NCBI GenBank assembly: GCA_022711755.1
Contig: JAKLEA010000001.1
Span: forward strand, 124,001-188,000
Reading direction: 5' to 3'
Length of the DNA: 64,000 nt
Origin: Planctomycetota bacterium
GTDB taxonomy: Bacteria; Planctomycetota; Brocadiia; SM23-32; JAKLEA01
Both the position numbers and the translations under genes were made by a program. A model generated the notes under the pieces. That model did not search any database. It worked only from the letters and a program-made list of their open reading frames with translations, and was not told where the DNA came from. Below are positions 27,003-35,775 of the stretch, in pieces. Positions within the stretch are counted from its first letter, which is position 1. Each line of letters starts with the position of its first letter.

Positions 27003-29683
27003 GATCGCACAGACTGATACTGATCCTTGTGATTGCGGCGTGCGCGGCGGTTTTTGTCGGCACGCTGATGCGCACAAGGCGCAACTACGCCGATCCCGAT
27101 GCCGCCGGGAACGGCAAGGCCGGTTCGCCGGCAGTCAACGGCAAGGGACCGGGAGACGGCGGGCCGTCGCAGATTGCGGATTCGATATTCAGCGCCGAGG
27201 GGGCGATCAACAACAACCTTGTGACCGTCGAGAACTTCAGCCACGACATGATCTCCAAGGACGGCTCGAAGAAGGAGGGGACGATAACGGGGGAGAGCGC
27301 CGTCGTGGACAACGTCCGCAAGATAGCCGAGGTGAAGAATCCGAAGTTGACCTGGCAGCCGGAAATAGGCGGCGACAAGAGGGTGAGTAAGCCGGGGACG
27401 ATGACGGCGGTCAGGGCGGTGCTGGACCAGCAGAATCTGACGGTGAGAATGTTCGACAAAGTGCGTGTGGTGACGCAGGACGCTCTCATCGAGGCGCAGG
27501 ACATGGAGTTCAACCTCCCGGCGCGGTCGCTGACGACCGCAAGCGCGCTGAAAGTGATACGCTACAAGGAAAAGGACGGCGTTTATCCCGACGATCCCGG
27601 AAGCGAGCAGACAATGCGCATGGACGCCGTCGGGGCGGATATAAAGGATGAGGGCGCAAAGCTAAAATTGATTTCCGATGTGCGAGTGAAGTTCTACGAG
27701 GTCCCGCCGGAGATCACAGAACGCATGCTGAAGCTCATGGAGTCAAGCGACGTCAAGGCCAAAGGCATTGACGAGAACATGGAGATTGATTTCCGCTGCT
27801 CTGGCCCGCTTGAATACACGAGGGACACGAAGACGCTGGTTATGGCCAATGACGTGGTGGGGAACGCTCCGGAGCGCGGGCTGTTCTGCCAGCGATTGAC
27901 GGTTACCCTGGACGAATTGCCGCCGTCGCCGGGCAGGAAGTCGGCCCGGATGACGCTGAAGCAGTTCACGGCGGAGGGTAAGGTCGTCATCACCCAGGAG
28001 CAGGACAAGATCACCGGGGATACGCTGAACTGGGAGAATAATCTGCAGATCGCGACTCTTGAAGGGAAACCATGCAGGATCACGCGGCCAAAGACCGAAC
28101 TTGAGGCGTCGAAGATAAACTTCTACCAGAAATCGAAGCGGACGACTCTGGCCGGGCCAGGCAAGGTCTTGGTGGAACTTCCGGAGAAAATCGCCAAGGA
28201 TACGAAACTCCCGTCGGCTTCCGAATCAAGGCAGGCCGAAATCTTCTGGAACGACGAGATGATCTACGACGATCAGGAGAAACGGGCTTTCTTCTCGAAT
28301 GGGGTCAGAATCCAGAGGGGGAGCGACTCGTTGAGTTGCGATTCCCTGTCTGTGACCTTCGACCCGAAGAACGACACGTTGAAAGAGGCCAACGGGCGCG
28401 GCAACGTCAAGCTGGGATTCAAACCTAAGGACAAGGACTCGCTTGTCGGAACGGGCGATGCGTTGACGTGGGACGGCCAGCGCGGGATGTTCATCCTTAT
28501 GGGCGAGACTGGACGAGAAGCGCAGATCGCGCAGGGCAGCCAGTCGCTGAAATCCCGCCATATTGAGTTTGCCGAGAAGGATTATACGCTGAAGTGCGTC
28601 GGACCGGGATTTGTTCGGATTCAGGACAAGAGCGACGCCGCAAAAGGGAAGAGCGGGGGCGAACTTGTTGACATCAACTGGCAGAAGGAAATGAGCTACC
28701 AGGGGGAGCCGATCCCCGTCAGCAGGTTCATCGGTGACGTGAAGGCGTCGCGTGGGGGGGACGAACTGGCCTGCAAAGAGATGACCGTCACCTTCCTGAA
28801 GGAGAAGCAGGAGGTGGATACGATCACATGCAGCGGCGAATCGAAGATAGTTTCAAAGGGCGGGTTGAATCCGAAGACAAAATCGGAATCAGCAAAGAAG
28901 ATCGCCGGCAAGCGCTGGCTTCTGAGCACAGAGAAACTCCTGGTCCGACCGACGAAGGGAACTGTTGAGATACCCGGCCAGGGAATATTCAAGACTATGC
29001 CGACCGCGGAGGACCCGGCGAACGACTCGATTCAATGGGGCGGGAGCATGTCCTTGGACGAGCAACTGGGGTTGGCGAAGTTTCAGGGTGGAGTGAAAGC
29101 CGGCATCAGCGCCAACACGCTGGATTGCGAGACGTTGACGGTGGAATTCGCGCGGGAGGGAAACCTCAAGCGGATATTCGCCGAGGACAAGGTTCAATTC
29201 ACGCATCCGGACGAAAAAACGAAGGAGCTTTGGAAATTGAACTCGCGCACGGTCGAGGTGACATTCACGGCGGAGGGAAAGCTCGGTTTCTGCGTCGCGC
29301 GGGAGAGGGTGCAGATCGAGCATCCGCAGAACAACATGCGGTGTGATGTTTTGGAGCTTGAGTTTGATCCGGCTGCAAAGACAACGACCAAGGGCGCGGA
29401 GGATTTCGTGGAAAGGCCGCCGCTGAAATCAGGGCGCGCGAAGGGCAACGTCTCAGTGAAGTTCCTGGGAGATGTGGCGCGCGAGGGCTATGGCGATGAG
29501 GTGGAATGGAACGCCGAGACGGAGATGTATGTTCTGAGGGGAAGCCCCGCGGAGGTCAGACAGGGGGGGAACCGTATGGAAAACCCGGAATTATGGTACG
29601 ACGCAAAGAATCAGCGGATGCACGCGCCAAAGAAAGATACCGGGCCGGGCAGACCGGGGAGAATCGAGTTCACGCCAGAATAA
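26999..29683 (+). CDS. Giant LptC/LptA-type LPS-transport bridge protein
   Basis: The 894-residue protein has one N-terminal membrane helix (about 5-23), as in LptC, and the rest is predicted periplasmic. It starts with an LptC-like domain (IADSIFSAEGAI..., about 58-200) and continues with repeated OstA/LptA-type units: FSNGVRIQRGSDSLSCDSL, FIGDVKASRGGDELACKEM, FQGGVKAGISANTLDCETL and VQIEHPQNNMRCDVLEL. Each repeat pairs a strand with a D/E-x-L-x-C-x-x-L strand, as in the LptA jellyroll. LptC is usually about 190 residues and LptA about 185, so this chain equals LptC plus several LptA copies. It overlaps kdsC by four bases. lptB is not downstream. Confidence 0.83.
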   Translation: MRSHRLILILVIAACAAVFVGTLMRTRRNYADPDAAGNGKAGSPAVNGKGPGDGGPSQIADSIFSAEGAINNNLVTVENFSHDMISKDGSKKEGTITGESAVVDNVRKIAEVKNPKLTWQPEIGGDKRVSKPGTMTAVRAVLDQQNLTVRMFDKVRVVTQDALIEAQDMEFNLPARSLTTASALKVIRYKEKDGVYPDDPGSEQTMRMDAVGADIKDEGAKLKLISDVRVKFYEVPPEITERMLKLMESSDVKAKGIDENMEIDFRCSGPLEYTRDTKTLVMANDVVGNAPERGLFCQRLTVTLDELPPSPGRKSARMTLKQFTAEGKVVITQEQDKITGDTLNWENNLQIATLEGKPCRITRPKTELEASKINFYQKSKRTTLAGPGKVLVELPEKIAKDTKLPSASESRQAEIFWNDEMIYDDQEKRAFFSNGVRIQRGSDSLSCDSLSVTFDPKNDTLKEANGRGNVKLGFKPKDKDSLVGTGDALTWDGQRGMFILMGETGREAQIAQGSQSLKSRHIEFAEKDYTLKCVGPGFVRIQDKSDAAKGKSGGELVDINWQKEMSYQGEPIPVSRFIGDVKASRGGDELACKEMTVTFLKEKQEVDTITCSGESKIVSKGGLNPKTKSESAKKIAGKRWLLSTEKLLVRPTKGTVEIPGQGIFKTMPTAEDPANDSIQWGGSMSLDEQLGLAKFQGGVKAGISANTLDCETLTVEFAREGNLKRIFAEDKVQFTHPDEKTKELWKLNSRTVEVTFTAEGKLGFCVARERVQIEHPQNNMRCDVLELEFDPAAKTTTKGAEDFVERPPLKSGRAKGNVSVKFLGDVAREGYGDEVEWNAETEMYVLRGSPAEVRQGGNRMENPELWYDAKNQRMHAPKKDTGPGRPGRIEFTPE

Positions 29684-29695
29684 GCTTCGCGCCGT

Positions 29696-30670
29696 TTATT
29701 CCCACGGACGGAAGCAGATTTTAACGGCTTCCTTGCTTTTCAGCATCCTGACGCCGGCGGCATAATCCGTCAGCGGCATGGTGTGCGTAACTATGGGGCG
29801 CAGATTCAGCTTGCCGGTTGTTATGTACGACAGGGCTTTCTCAGCCGCCGGGCGATTGTGCGGCGTATAGCCAAGCAACGCCAGCCCGCCCCAGTGACGG
29901 GTGGAATAGTCAACGGTCTCCCTGAGCACGCCGAATATCGCTATTGCGTCGCGCGTTCGGTCCATCAGGAATTCGATGGACGCCTTCAGACCGGTGCAGT
30001 CTATGGCGGCGTCAAGTGATTTCGGGCCATAGCGACCGGATGGGAACGTTTCGGGATTCGGTTCAATGGCCTCGTCCGCGCCAAGCGCTAGAGCCAGTTG
30101 TCTCCTGGCGGGCAGCGGATCAATGCCTACGACTTCCCGCGCGCCGTTGGCTCTTGCTATCTGGATGGCTGCCAGACCTGCGGGGCCGAGGCCGGCCACG
30201 CCGAAGCGCTTCCCGGCGACGGCGTCCAGTTGGCGAAGCCGACTGAACGAGACCTCGACGCACATGGCAAGCTCCAGCGGGGCGATGGCTTCCGGCTCAA
30301 GGCTGGACGGGATTTCGATGACATTCTCCACCGCTGCGCAGACGTATTGCGCGTAGCAGCCTTGCCGGTGGTGCCCGGCGTCGCGCCACGCGGCAACACG
30401 TGTCCCCGGAAATGGACCTGATGTTCCGGGGCCGAGTTTGACTATCTCGCCCATTGCTTCGTGTCCCGGTTGTCCGGCGGTGTAGGGATAACAAAGCTCC
30501 GCGCCGGGAAACATGGGGATGCCGTCCATGATGTGAATGTCCCAGTGCGGGCAGGTTGTCACGGCGATGATCTTCATCAGGACTTCGCCGGGTGGGGGTT
30601 CGGGTATCGGAACTTCACGGATTATCGGTTGTCCGGGGGCAATGATATGCAGGATTTTCATGGTATCCAT
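29696..30670 (-). CDS. Zinc-type MDR alcohol/polyol dehydrogenase
   Basis: The 324-residue medium-chain dehydrogenase shows catalytic zinc ligands, the Cys in TTCPHWD (about residue 40) and GHEAMGE, and the Rossmann motif GVAGLGPAGLAAIQIARANG (about 155-175). The four-Cys structural zinc lobe is absent. The substrate is probably a sugar or polyol, to judge by its neighbours. I favour the ATG at 30670; an in-frame ATG five codons upstream (30685) is possible. It starts 27 bases after a related dehydrogenase and is the last gene of a long minus-strand run, convergent with the LptC gene 12 bases away, with no visible terminator between them. Confidence 0.86.
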   Translation of the reverse strand: MDTMKILHIIAPGQPIIREVPIPEPPPGEVLMKIIAVTTCPHWDIHIMDGIPMFPGAELCYPYTAGQPGHEAMGEIVKLGPGTSGPFPGTRVAAWRDAGHHRQGCYAQYVCAAVENVIEIPSSLEPEAIAPLELAMCVEVSFSRLRQLDAVAGKRFGVAGLGPAGLAAIQIARANGAREVVGIDPLPARRQLALALGADEAIEPNPETFPSGRYGPKSLDAAIDCTGLKASIEFLMDRTRDAIAIFGVLRETVDYSTRHWGGLALLGYTPHNRPAAEKALSYITTGKLNLRPIVTHTMPLTDYAAGVRMLKSKEAVKICFRPWE

Positions 30671-30697
30671 CGCGGTTCCAATCATTCGTGTTTTGAA

Positions 30698-31696
30698 TTA
30701 GTTCCAGTCCAGTATGACGCCCAGCGCGTTTTCCGATTTTGATGCTATGAGCGCCCATGCCTCCGCGGCCCGGCTTACTGGGAAGTGGTGGGTGATGAGG
30801 GGGAGGGTTTCGAGGTAGCCGCCGGCTATCAATTCGAGCGTCTTGTCCATGCGGTCCTGCGACCACCCGGAGACGAGGTCCACGGACAATTCCCAGCCTC
30901 TGAGCGGCTGTAACGGCAGGGCGTCGTTCGTGCCATAGAATCCCGCCGAGACGATGTGACCGTATTTGTTCATCAGCGGGAGAATCTTCTGGATTGCGGC
31001 AATGGAGCCTACCGTGTCAACGGCGACTCTGACGCCCTTGGGCAGGAGTTCTCGAGTTCGCTGGACCCAGTCGCACTGTTTTTCGTTGATGATGTGGCGG
31101 AAGGAGGATGTGCGGAACTTCGACAGGCGATCATCGTGGCGTCCGACCATGACCACGTCCACGCCTCGGAGCGAGAGCGTCTGCGCGGCCCAGTGGCCGA
31201 CCATGCCGTCGCCGATGACGAGCGCGCCTTCCGCAGCCTCAATGGGCGCGCGGGCGCCGCAGTTGTATCCGACTTGGGTGAGAACAAGGCCTGAGAACGC
31301 GAGAGGATCGCGTCCCGCCGGCAGTTTCCAGATTTGATGGCGCGGGCTGACGGAGGGCGAGACCTGGCCGCCGTAGTCGGCGAACATTCCCTTCACCTTG
31401 CCCATGGCGCAGAAGACAGTTTCTCCGATCCTGAGGTCTCTGACTTCGGAGCCGATCCATTCGATTACGCCGATTTTCTGATAACCGGCGATGATCGGGA
31501 AGGGCATGGGATCGCCCGGCCGGAAAGGGGTATCGCCGGCGATTCGCTCCCCGCGCAGGAAGGAGCCTTCAGTGCCGTTGCTTATCCATGAGTGGGTCAC
31601 GCGGACCACCACGTCGCCGGGGACTGGGTCGGGACATTCGACCTTGCCGAATTCGACTTTATTTGGAGCCGTGAAGATTACGGCGTCTGACTGCAT
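30698..31696 (-). CDS. MDR-family dehydrogenase lacking the catalytic zinc site
   Basis: The 332-residue protein begins at the ATG at 31696, preceded by GGAGAAAG. The N-terminal GroES-like fold reads HSWISNGTEGSF where zinc enzymes have the first Cys ligand, and AGYQKIG where they have Gly-His-Glu, so it belongs with the zinc-free S-x-G-T-E group (as in BchC-like and some inositol/sorbitol-type oxidoreductases). The Rossmann motif is ALVIGDGMVGHWAAQ. It is paired with a zinc-containing relative immediately downstream (27-base gap), suggesting two oxidation steps on related substrates. No cofactor preference can be assigned with confidence. Confidence 0.84.
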   Translation of the reverse strand: MQSDAVIFTAPNKVEFGKVECPDPVPGDVVVRVTHSWISNGTEGSFLRGERIAGDTPFRPGDPMPFPIIAGYQKIGVIEWIGSEVRDLRIGETVFCAMGKVKGMFADYGGQVSPSVSPRHQIWKLPAGRDPLAFSGLVLTQVGYNCGARAPIEAAEGALVIGDGMVGHWAAQTLSLRGVDVVMVGRHDDRLSKFRTSSFRHIINEKQCDWVQRTRELLPKGVRVAVDTVGSIAAIQKILPLMNKYGHIVSAGFYGTNDALPLQPLRGWELSVDLVSGWSQDRMDKTLELIAGGYLETLPLITHHFPVSRAAEAWALIASKSENALGVILDWN

Positions 31697-31769
31697 GATC
31701 TTTCTCCATGTGAATGTAGCGTGTGCGGAAGCGTGGAGCAATCCTACGGCATTGCCCGACTGCGCGGCA

Positions 31770-32726
31770 TTAATCTACCTTTTCCGGGGTCGGGAGCTTC
31801 TGATCAAACCAGTCCGCCATGTCGAGAATCTCGTTGGCGATTGTTATCCAGGGGTGCTGGCCGCCCTTCTTGATGATGAGTTTGGCCTCGTTGCCGTTGT
31901 CCTTGAGAACCTTTACAAACACCTCGGATTGCTGTAAGGGGACCAGCGGATCGGCTGTGCCGTGGTAGATCAGGAACGGGGGTGTCTTGCCGTTGACCAT
32001 GCGGGCGGGCGAGAGTTGGCGCGCCAACTCCCTGATTTCATCCCTGCTGTGGTTCTCGAATCCCGACGTGTAGAAAAGTTCCTTAACCTTCTCATACGGC
32101 GGTTCCTTCCCGTCCCAGTCAAGGAAGTCCGTAGGCGGGAAAAAGACGCCGACGGCCTTCACCCGTGTGCTGAAACGCTTCAGCGGATCGGGCGAGTCCG
32201 GTTTGCCGTCCTGTGGAGTCACAGCCAGCAGGGAGGAAAGATGACCGCCAGCGGAAGAACCCATAAGGCCGAGCCTGTCCGGGTCAATGCCGTACTCCTC
32301 GGCGTGGGCCTTGATATATCGGACAGCAAGCCTGCAATGGTCGAGCATTTCGACCCCGGTGAATTTCGATTTCGAGCCGGGCCTGATCGCAAACACGGTG
32401 TATTGCTTCGCGCAGAACATGTGGTACATGCAGAACGCCGTGTGCATGTCAATCTTGCTCCGGTCGGAGTCCCATCCGCCGCTTGCGATGTGGATGATTC
32501 CAAGCCCCTTGCCATTTTCGCTTGGCTTGAACGCTTTTTTGAGTCCCTTGCCGGTCGGGCGGAAAACGTCCATGACAAGTCCGACGCCGTCGGTCTCGCC
32601 GTAGACGACGTTCATGATCTGCTCGTAGGGCAAATCCTTGTCTTCTGCCGCTGAAATCCACGCGCAGCAGGTCAGAACGGCGCATATGAGAAATGAGAAT
32701 GCCCGTCGTTGTGCGATGTTCGTCAT
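31770..32726 (-). CDS. Exported alpha/beta-hydrolase (carbohydrate-esterase-like), copy 1
   Basis: The 318-residue protein has a signal peptide (to about residue 27). The alpha/beta-hydrolase core shows an IIHIASGGW oxyanion segment, the nucleophile elbow GSSAGG (Ser near residue 155), a late acid in HGTADPLVP and the catalytic His in KKGGQHPW. This group includes acetyl-xylan, feruloyl and other polysaccharide esterases. It is a close paralogue of the gene immediately upstream (more than half of aligned residues identical by eye, sharing VFFPPTDF and KKGGQHPW). The 39-base gap points to a tandem duplication in one operon. Confidence 0.86.
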   Translation of the reverse strand: MTNIAQRRAFSFLICAVLTCCAWISAAEDKDLPYEQIMNVVYGETDGVGLVMDVFRPTGKGLKKAFKPSENGKGLGIIHIASGGWDSDRSKIDMHTAFCMYHMFCAKQYTVFAIRPGSKSKFTGVEMLDHCRLAVRYIKAHAEEYGIDPDRLGLMGSSAGGHLSSLLAVTPQDGKPDSPDPLKRFSTRVKAVGVFFPPTDFLDWDGKEPPYEKVKELFYTSGFENHSRDEIRELARQLSPARMVNGKTPPFLIYHGTADPLVPLQQSEVFVKVLKDNGNEAKLIIKKGGQHPWITIANEILDMADWFDQKLPTPEKVD

Positions 32727-32765
32727 GTTGCGTTCCTCTTTTCGTTCATCGTGGAGACGTGTGAT

Positions 32766-33713
32766 TTATCGCCTATTTCCTTTCGCGGCGGGTGTAGCCA
32801 GTGTTTCGTCAAACCAGTCGGCAAGGATCATTATTTCGTTGGTTATGGTCAGCCACGGATGCTGTCCGCCTTTCTTGATGATTACCTTCGCCTCGCCGCC
32901 CTGTGCCCTCAAAGCCTCCGCTATTCGGATTGACTGTTGAAAAGGGACGAGTGGGTCGGCGTCGCCGTGGAAGAGAATGAAGGGCGGGCATTTGCCCTTG
33001 ATCTGTCTCAGAGGCGAAAGCGCGGTTGCCATTTCGCGTATTTCATCTTCGCTATGATTGCCGAATCCACCGGTGAAGAAGAGCTTGGCGATCTTTTTCC
33101 TGGGGGTGGTCGGGTCTTCCCATTCGATGAAATCGGTTGGTGGGAAGAAAACCCCGCAGGCCGCAAGGCGGGTGTCCGGTCTTTTCATCGGGTCCCCAGC
33201 GTCGGGATTGCCGTCCTCAGCAGTCACGGTTGCAAGGCATGAAAGATGCCCGCCTGCCGACGATCCCATTATGCCGATCCTGTCGGGGTCAATGCTGTAA
33301 TCGGATGCGTGAAACTTGATGTATCGGATCGCGGTCTTGATGTTTTCAAGCATCTCCACTCCGGTAAATCGCGACTTCGATCCGGGGCGCACGGCGAATA
33401 CCGTGTAGCCCCTGGCGCAGAAGATGTGGTACATGTTGAAGGAGCGATGGAGCGTGATGATCATCCGGTCGGAATCGAACCCTCCGCTGGCCACATGAAT
33501 CACGGCAAGTCCTTTGCCCCTGTCGCCCTTTTCATAGAGTTTGATGATCCCCTTGCCGGTCGGGGTGAAGATATCCATAAGCAGACCGCAACCCCATCGC
33601 TCGCCATATACAATGTCCATTTTCTGGTCGAAGGGGAGTTCCTGGGCGCTTATATATGCGGCGATGGAAAACGCCGAGATCAAAAAGACCCCTGTTCGGC
33701 TCAAGCGACGCAA
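32766..33713 (-). CDS. Exported alpha/beta-hydrolase (carbohydrate-esterase-like), copy 2
   Basis: I place the start at the TTG at 33713, preceded by GGAGG 7 bases away; this gives 315 residues with a signal peptide (RRLSRTGVFLISAFSIAAYISA) and matches the 318-residue paralogue end to end. The open frame continues 53 codons upstream but that part has no conserved sequence. The catalytic elements are IHVASGGFDSD, GSSAGG, FHGDADPLVPF and KKGGQHPW. Divergence from copy 1 is spread across the whole protein, so the duplication is not recent. It is likely periplasmic or secreted and may remove acyl groups from glycans. Confidence 0.86.
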   Translation of the reverse strand: MRRLSRTGVFLISAFSIAAYISAQELPFDQKMDIVYGERWGCGLLMDIFTPTGKGIIKLYEKGDRGKGLAVIHVASGGFDSDRMIITLHRSFNMYHIFCARGYTVFAVRPGSKSRFTGVEMLENIKTAIRYIKFHASDYSIDPDRIGIMGSSAGGHLSCLATVTAEDGNPDAGDPMKRPDTRLAACGVFFPPTDFIEWEDPTTPRKKIAKLFFTGGFGNHSEDEIREMATALSPLRQIKGKCPPFILFHGDADPLVPFQQSIRIAEALRAQGGEAKVIIKKGGQHPWLTITNEIMILADWFDETLATPAAKGNRR

Positions 33714-33822
33714 CTGAATTCCTCCATGCGTAATAACGTCGTAGTCAACGGGACAGGATGCAACGATGTGGCTTGTTTCATCTGAAATACAGTATATCAC
33801 GGCGCATGAGAAACATTGCGGT

Positions 33823-34995
33823 TCAATCCGTCTGACGACGCGGCAGCAGGTTGTGGAGGAGCCGTATGACATTCTCCCCGGCGATCAGGCGGATGTCTTT
33901 CTCGGTGAAGCCGTTGCGGAGCAATTCGTCTGTGATTAGCGCCATGCCGGCGGCGTCGAACGGCGTTTTGACGAAGCCATCAAAATCCGACCCCAGGGCA
34001 ACGTGGTCAGCCCCGACGGTGTCAACCGCATGGCGGATTGATCTTACGATCGCGGGGACTCCGCCCTTGCCGACCGCGAAGCCGAAGAACGTGATTCCTA
34101 TGATCCCGCCGGCTTCCGCAATCGCCTTTATCTGATCGTCCGAGAGGTTGCGCCCGCAGTCGCGGCATGAACGCAATCCGGTGTGGGAGACGAGGGTGGG
34201 CCTGGACGCGATGGAGAGGACGTCCTCAATGGTTTTCGGCGAGGAATGGGCGAGGTCAACGATCATTCCGAGTTCTTCCATTCGTTTTATGCATAACTTG
34301 CCGAATTCCGTCAATCCGCCTTTATTAATCCCGTGCGCCGAACCGGCGACGTCATTATCGAAAAAGTGGGTAGGTCCCATCATCCTGACGCCGGCGTTGA
34401 AAAGCTCGTCAACGTTTCTGAGATTACCCTCAAGGCAATGCATCCCTTCGCAGCCGATAAAGCCCGCGATCATCTCCCTGTCCCCGGCGCGGGCAAGCAG
34501 AAAATCGTCAAGGTCTTCCGATGTCTTGATAATTGTGAATTTGCCGCCTGAATGCTCCTGGGCCTTGTGCATGAGCCCGGCCTGAAAAAGGGCGCGTTGC
34601 AGGAGGCTCCCCCGCGTCTCAACAGGACGCCGCTGGGATACGATGAGCGCGGTGCACATGTCTGGTGAATCGGATGGGGTGCGGTCGAAATTCATGCCCA
34701 ACGGGCTTTTTGTGACGATGGTGAATGACTGCAGGGCGATGTTGCCTTCGCGCATACGCGGGAAATCGAGATGGCCGTATGAGTGCCTTTCGCAAAGGTT
34801 CCGGTCCCACATGAGCGAATCGGAATGAAGGTCAACGACAGTCAGTTCGGCGTGGAGCTTCCGGGCTGCTTCAGAAATTTCATATGGCGCGCGCTCGGCG
34901 GCGCGGTTCGCAATACGATCTATAAGGCGGTGCGCGATGCGTATGAATAGCATCACGGCTATCAGAGCAACCGAAAGCAGTATCAGCTCATTCAT
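33823..34995 (-). CDS. M19-family membrane dipeptidase
   Basis: The 390-residue protein has an N-terminal membrane anchor (LILLSVALIAVMLFIRI) and then a renal-dipeptidase-type barrel. Metal ligands are visible as VDLHSD (His57, Asp59), a bridging Glu in GCEGMHC, DLAHSS, SHTGLR and LGSDFDG. Members hydrolyse dipeptides, often with D-amino acids, or beta-lactam-like bonds. AGGT precedes the ATG at a longish distance. It lies 33 bases after the flavoprotein gene and 109 bases before the esterase pair on the same strand. Confidence 0.9.
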   Translation of the reverse strand: MNELILLSVALIAVMLFIRIAHRLIDRIANRAAERAPYEISEAARKLHAELTVVDLHSDSLMWDRNLCERHSYGHLDFPRMREGNIALQSFTIVTKSPLGMNFDRTPSDSPDMCTALIVSQRRPVETRGSLLQRALFQAGLMHKAQEHSGGKFTIIKTSEDLDDFLLARAGDREMIAGFIGCEGMHCLEGNLRNVDELFNAGVRMMGPTHFFDNDVAGSAHGINKGGLTEFGKLCIKRMEELGMIVDLAHSSPKTIEDVLSIASRPTLVSHTGLRSCRDCGRNLSDDQIKAIAEAGGIIGITFFGFAVGKGGVPAIVRSIRHAVDTVGADHVALGSDFDGFVKTPFDAAGMALITDELLRNGFTEKDIRLIAGENVIRLLHNLLPRRQTD

Positions 34996-35028
34996 ATGGG
35001 AAATACCTGTCCGGGATGAAAAGTCATG

Positions 35029-35775
35029 TCAGCCCCGCCTGATTCTCGCTTTTACGGCGACGGCGGCCATCTTGGCCTTGCCCTTGATGCCGCCTTCAAA
35101 GTAGCCGTTGACCAGGTTGCGAGAGTCCTCGGCGCTCAGAACATTTTTGGCGATTTCAGCCGTGGTCTCGGGGCTGATGACGCCGGAAACGAGTTCACGC
35201 CCGGCGCTCCTTATCGCATCATGCTTAAAATCGAAAACGCCGGGTATGCCGTAGACCGCCGCGCCGGGGATCAGAATCTCCCCCGCCCACGTCCATCCAC
35301 TGTTGTCACACATGAGCTTGAAATGGGCGCGCATGAGATCGAAATGCTTCATTTCCGGAAATCCGCAGGATGATATCAGAACCGCCTTCGGGCTGAGTTC
35401 ATAGCGGCGCGGATGCCGCGTGACGCCGTCCTCGCCGGGGATCATCCACGGCTCAATAACGGGGATGAAGCGGTCAATCATGGTCTTCACCGGGCCTGGG
35501 AAGCCCCAGACGTAAAGGGGGGCGGCGACCAGCACGTATTGAGCGCCTTTATATGCCTCCAGAACAGGCGCGAAGTCATCCTTCTGCGCGCACTCGCCGG
35601 GCGTTTGACGCCAGCAGGAGAAACAGGCCATGCATGGCGCGACTTTCATCTTGTAAGCATAAAATTTCGTCAACTCGACGTCGCCCATGCCCTGAACGCA
35701 GAGATCGAGCATCCTGTCCGTGAAGGACCTGGCGCGGGGCGATCCGGAGATTGCGACTACCTTTGGCTTGCTCAT
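35029..35775 (-). CDS. Iron-sulfur flavoprotein-like NAD(P)H:FMN reductase
   Basis: The 248-residue protein starts at the ATG at 35775, which overlaps the LacI-like stop by ATGA and has GGAAAG upstream. The fold is flavodoxin-like: AISGSPRARSFTD binds FMN phosphate and APLYVWGFPG lines the isoalloxazine. Cys48, Cys51, Cys54 and Cys62 form CX2CX2CX7C, the spacing known for the 4Fe-4S site of archaeal iron-sulfur flavoproteins. It would shuttle electrons in the cytoplasm. Tight coupling to the LacI-type sensor gene is unusual and suggests a shared control or a redox role in sensing. Confidence 0.85.
   Translation of the reverse strand: MSKPKVVAISGSPRARSFTDRMLDLCVQGMGDVELTKFYAYKMKVAPCMACFSCWRQTPGECAQKDDFAPVLEAYKGAQYVLVAAPLYVWGFPGPVKTMIDRFIPVIEPWMIPGEDGVTRHPRRYELSPKAVLISSCGFPEMKHFDLMRAHFKLMCDNSGWTWAGEILIPGAAVYGIPGVFDFKHDAIRSAGRELVSGVISPETTAEIAKNVLSAEDSRNLVNGYFEGGIKGKAKMAAVAVKARIRRG

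Noticed and set aside
33714..33872. Extended N-terminus for esterase copy 2
   Set aside because: The 53 extra codons have no counterpart in the paralogue and no ribosome site; the TTG at 33713 has GGAGG and yields a signal peptide.
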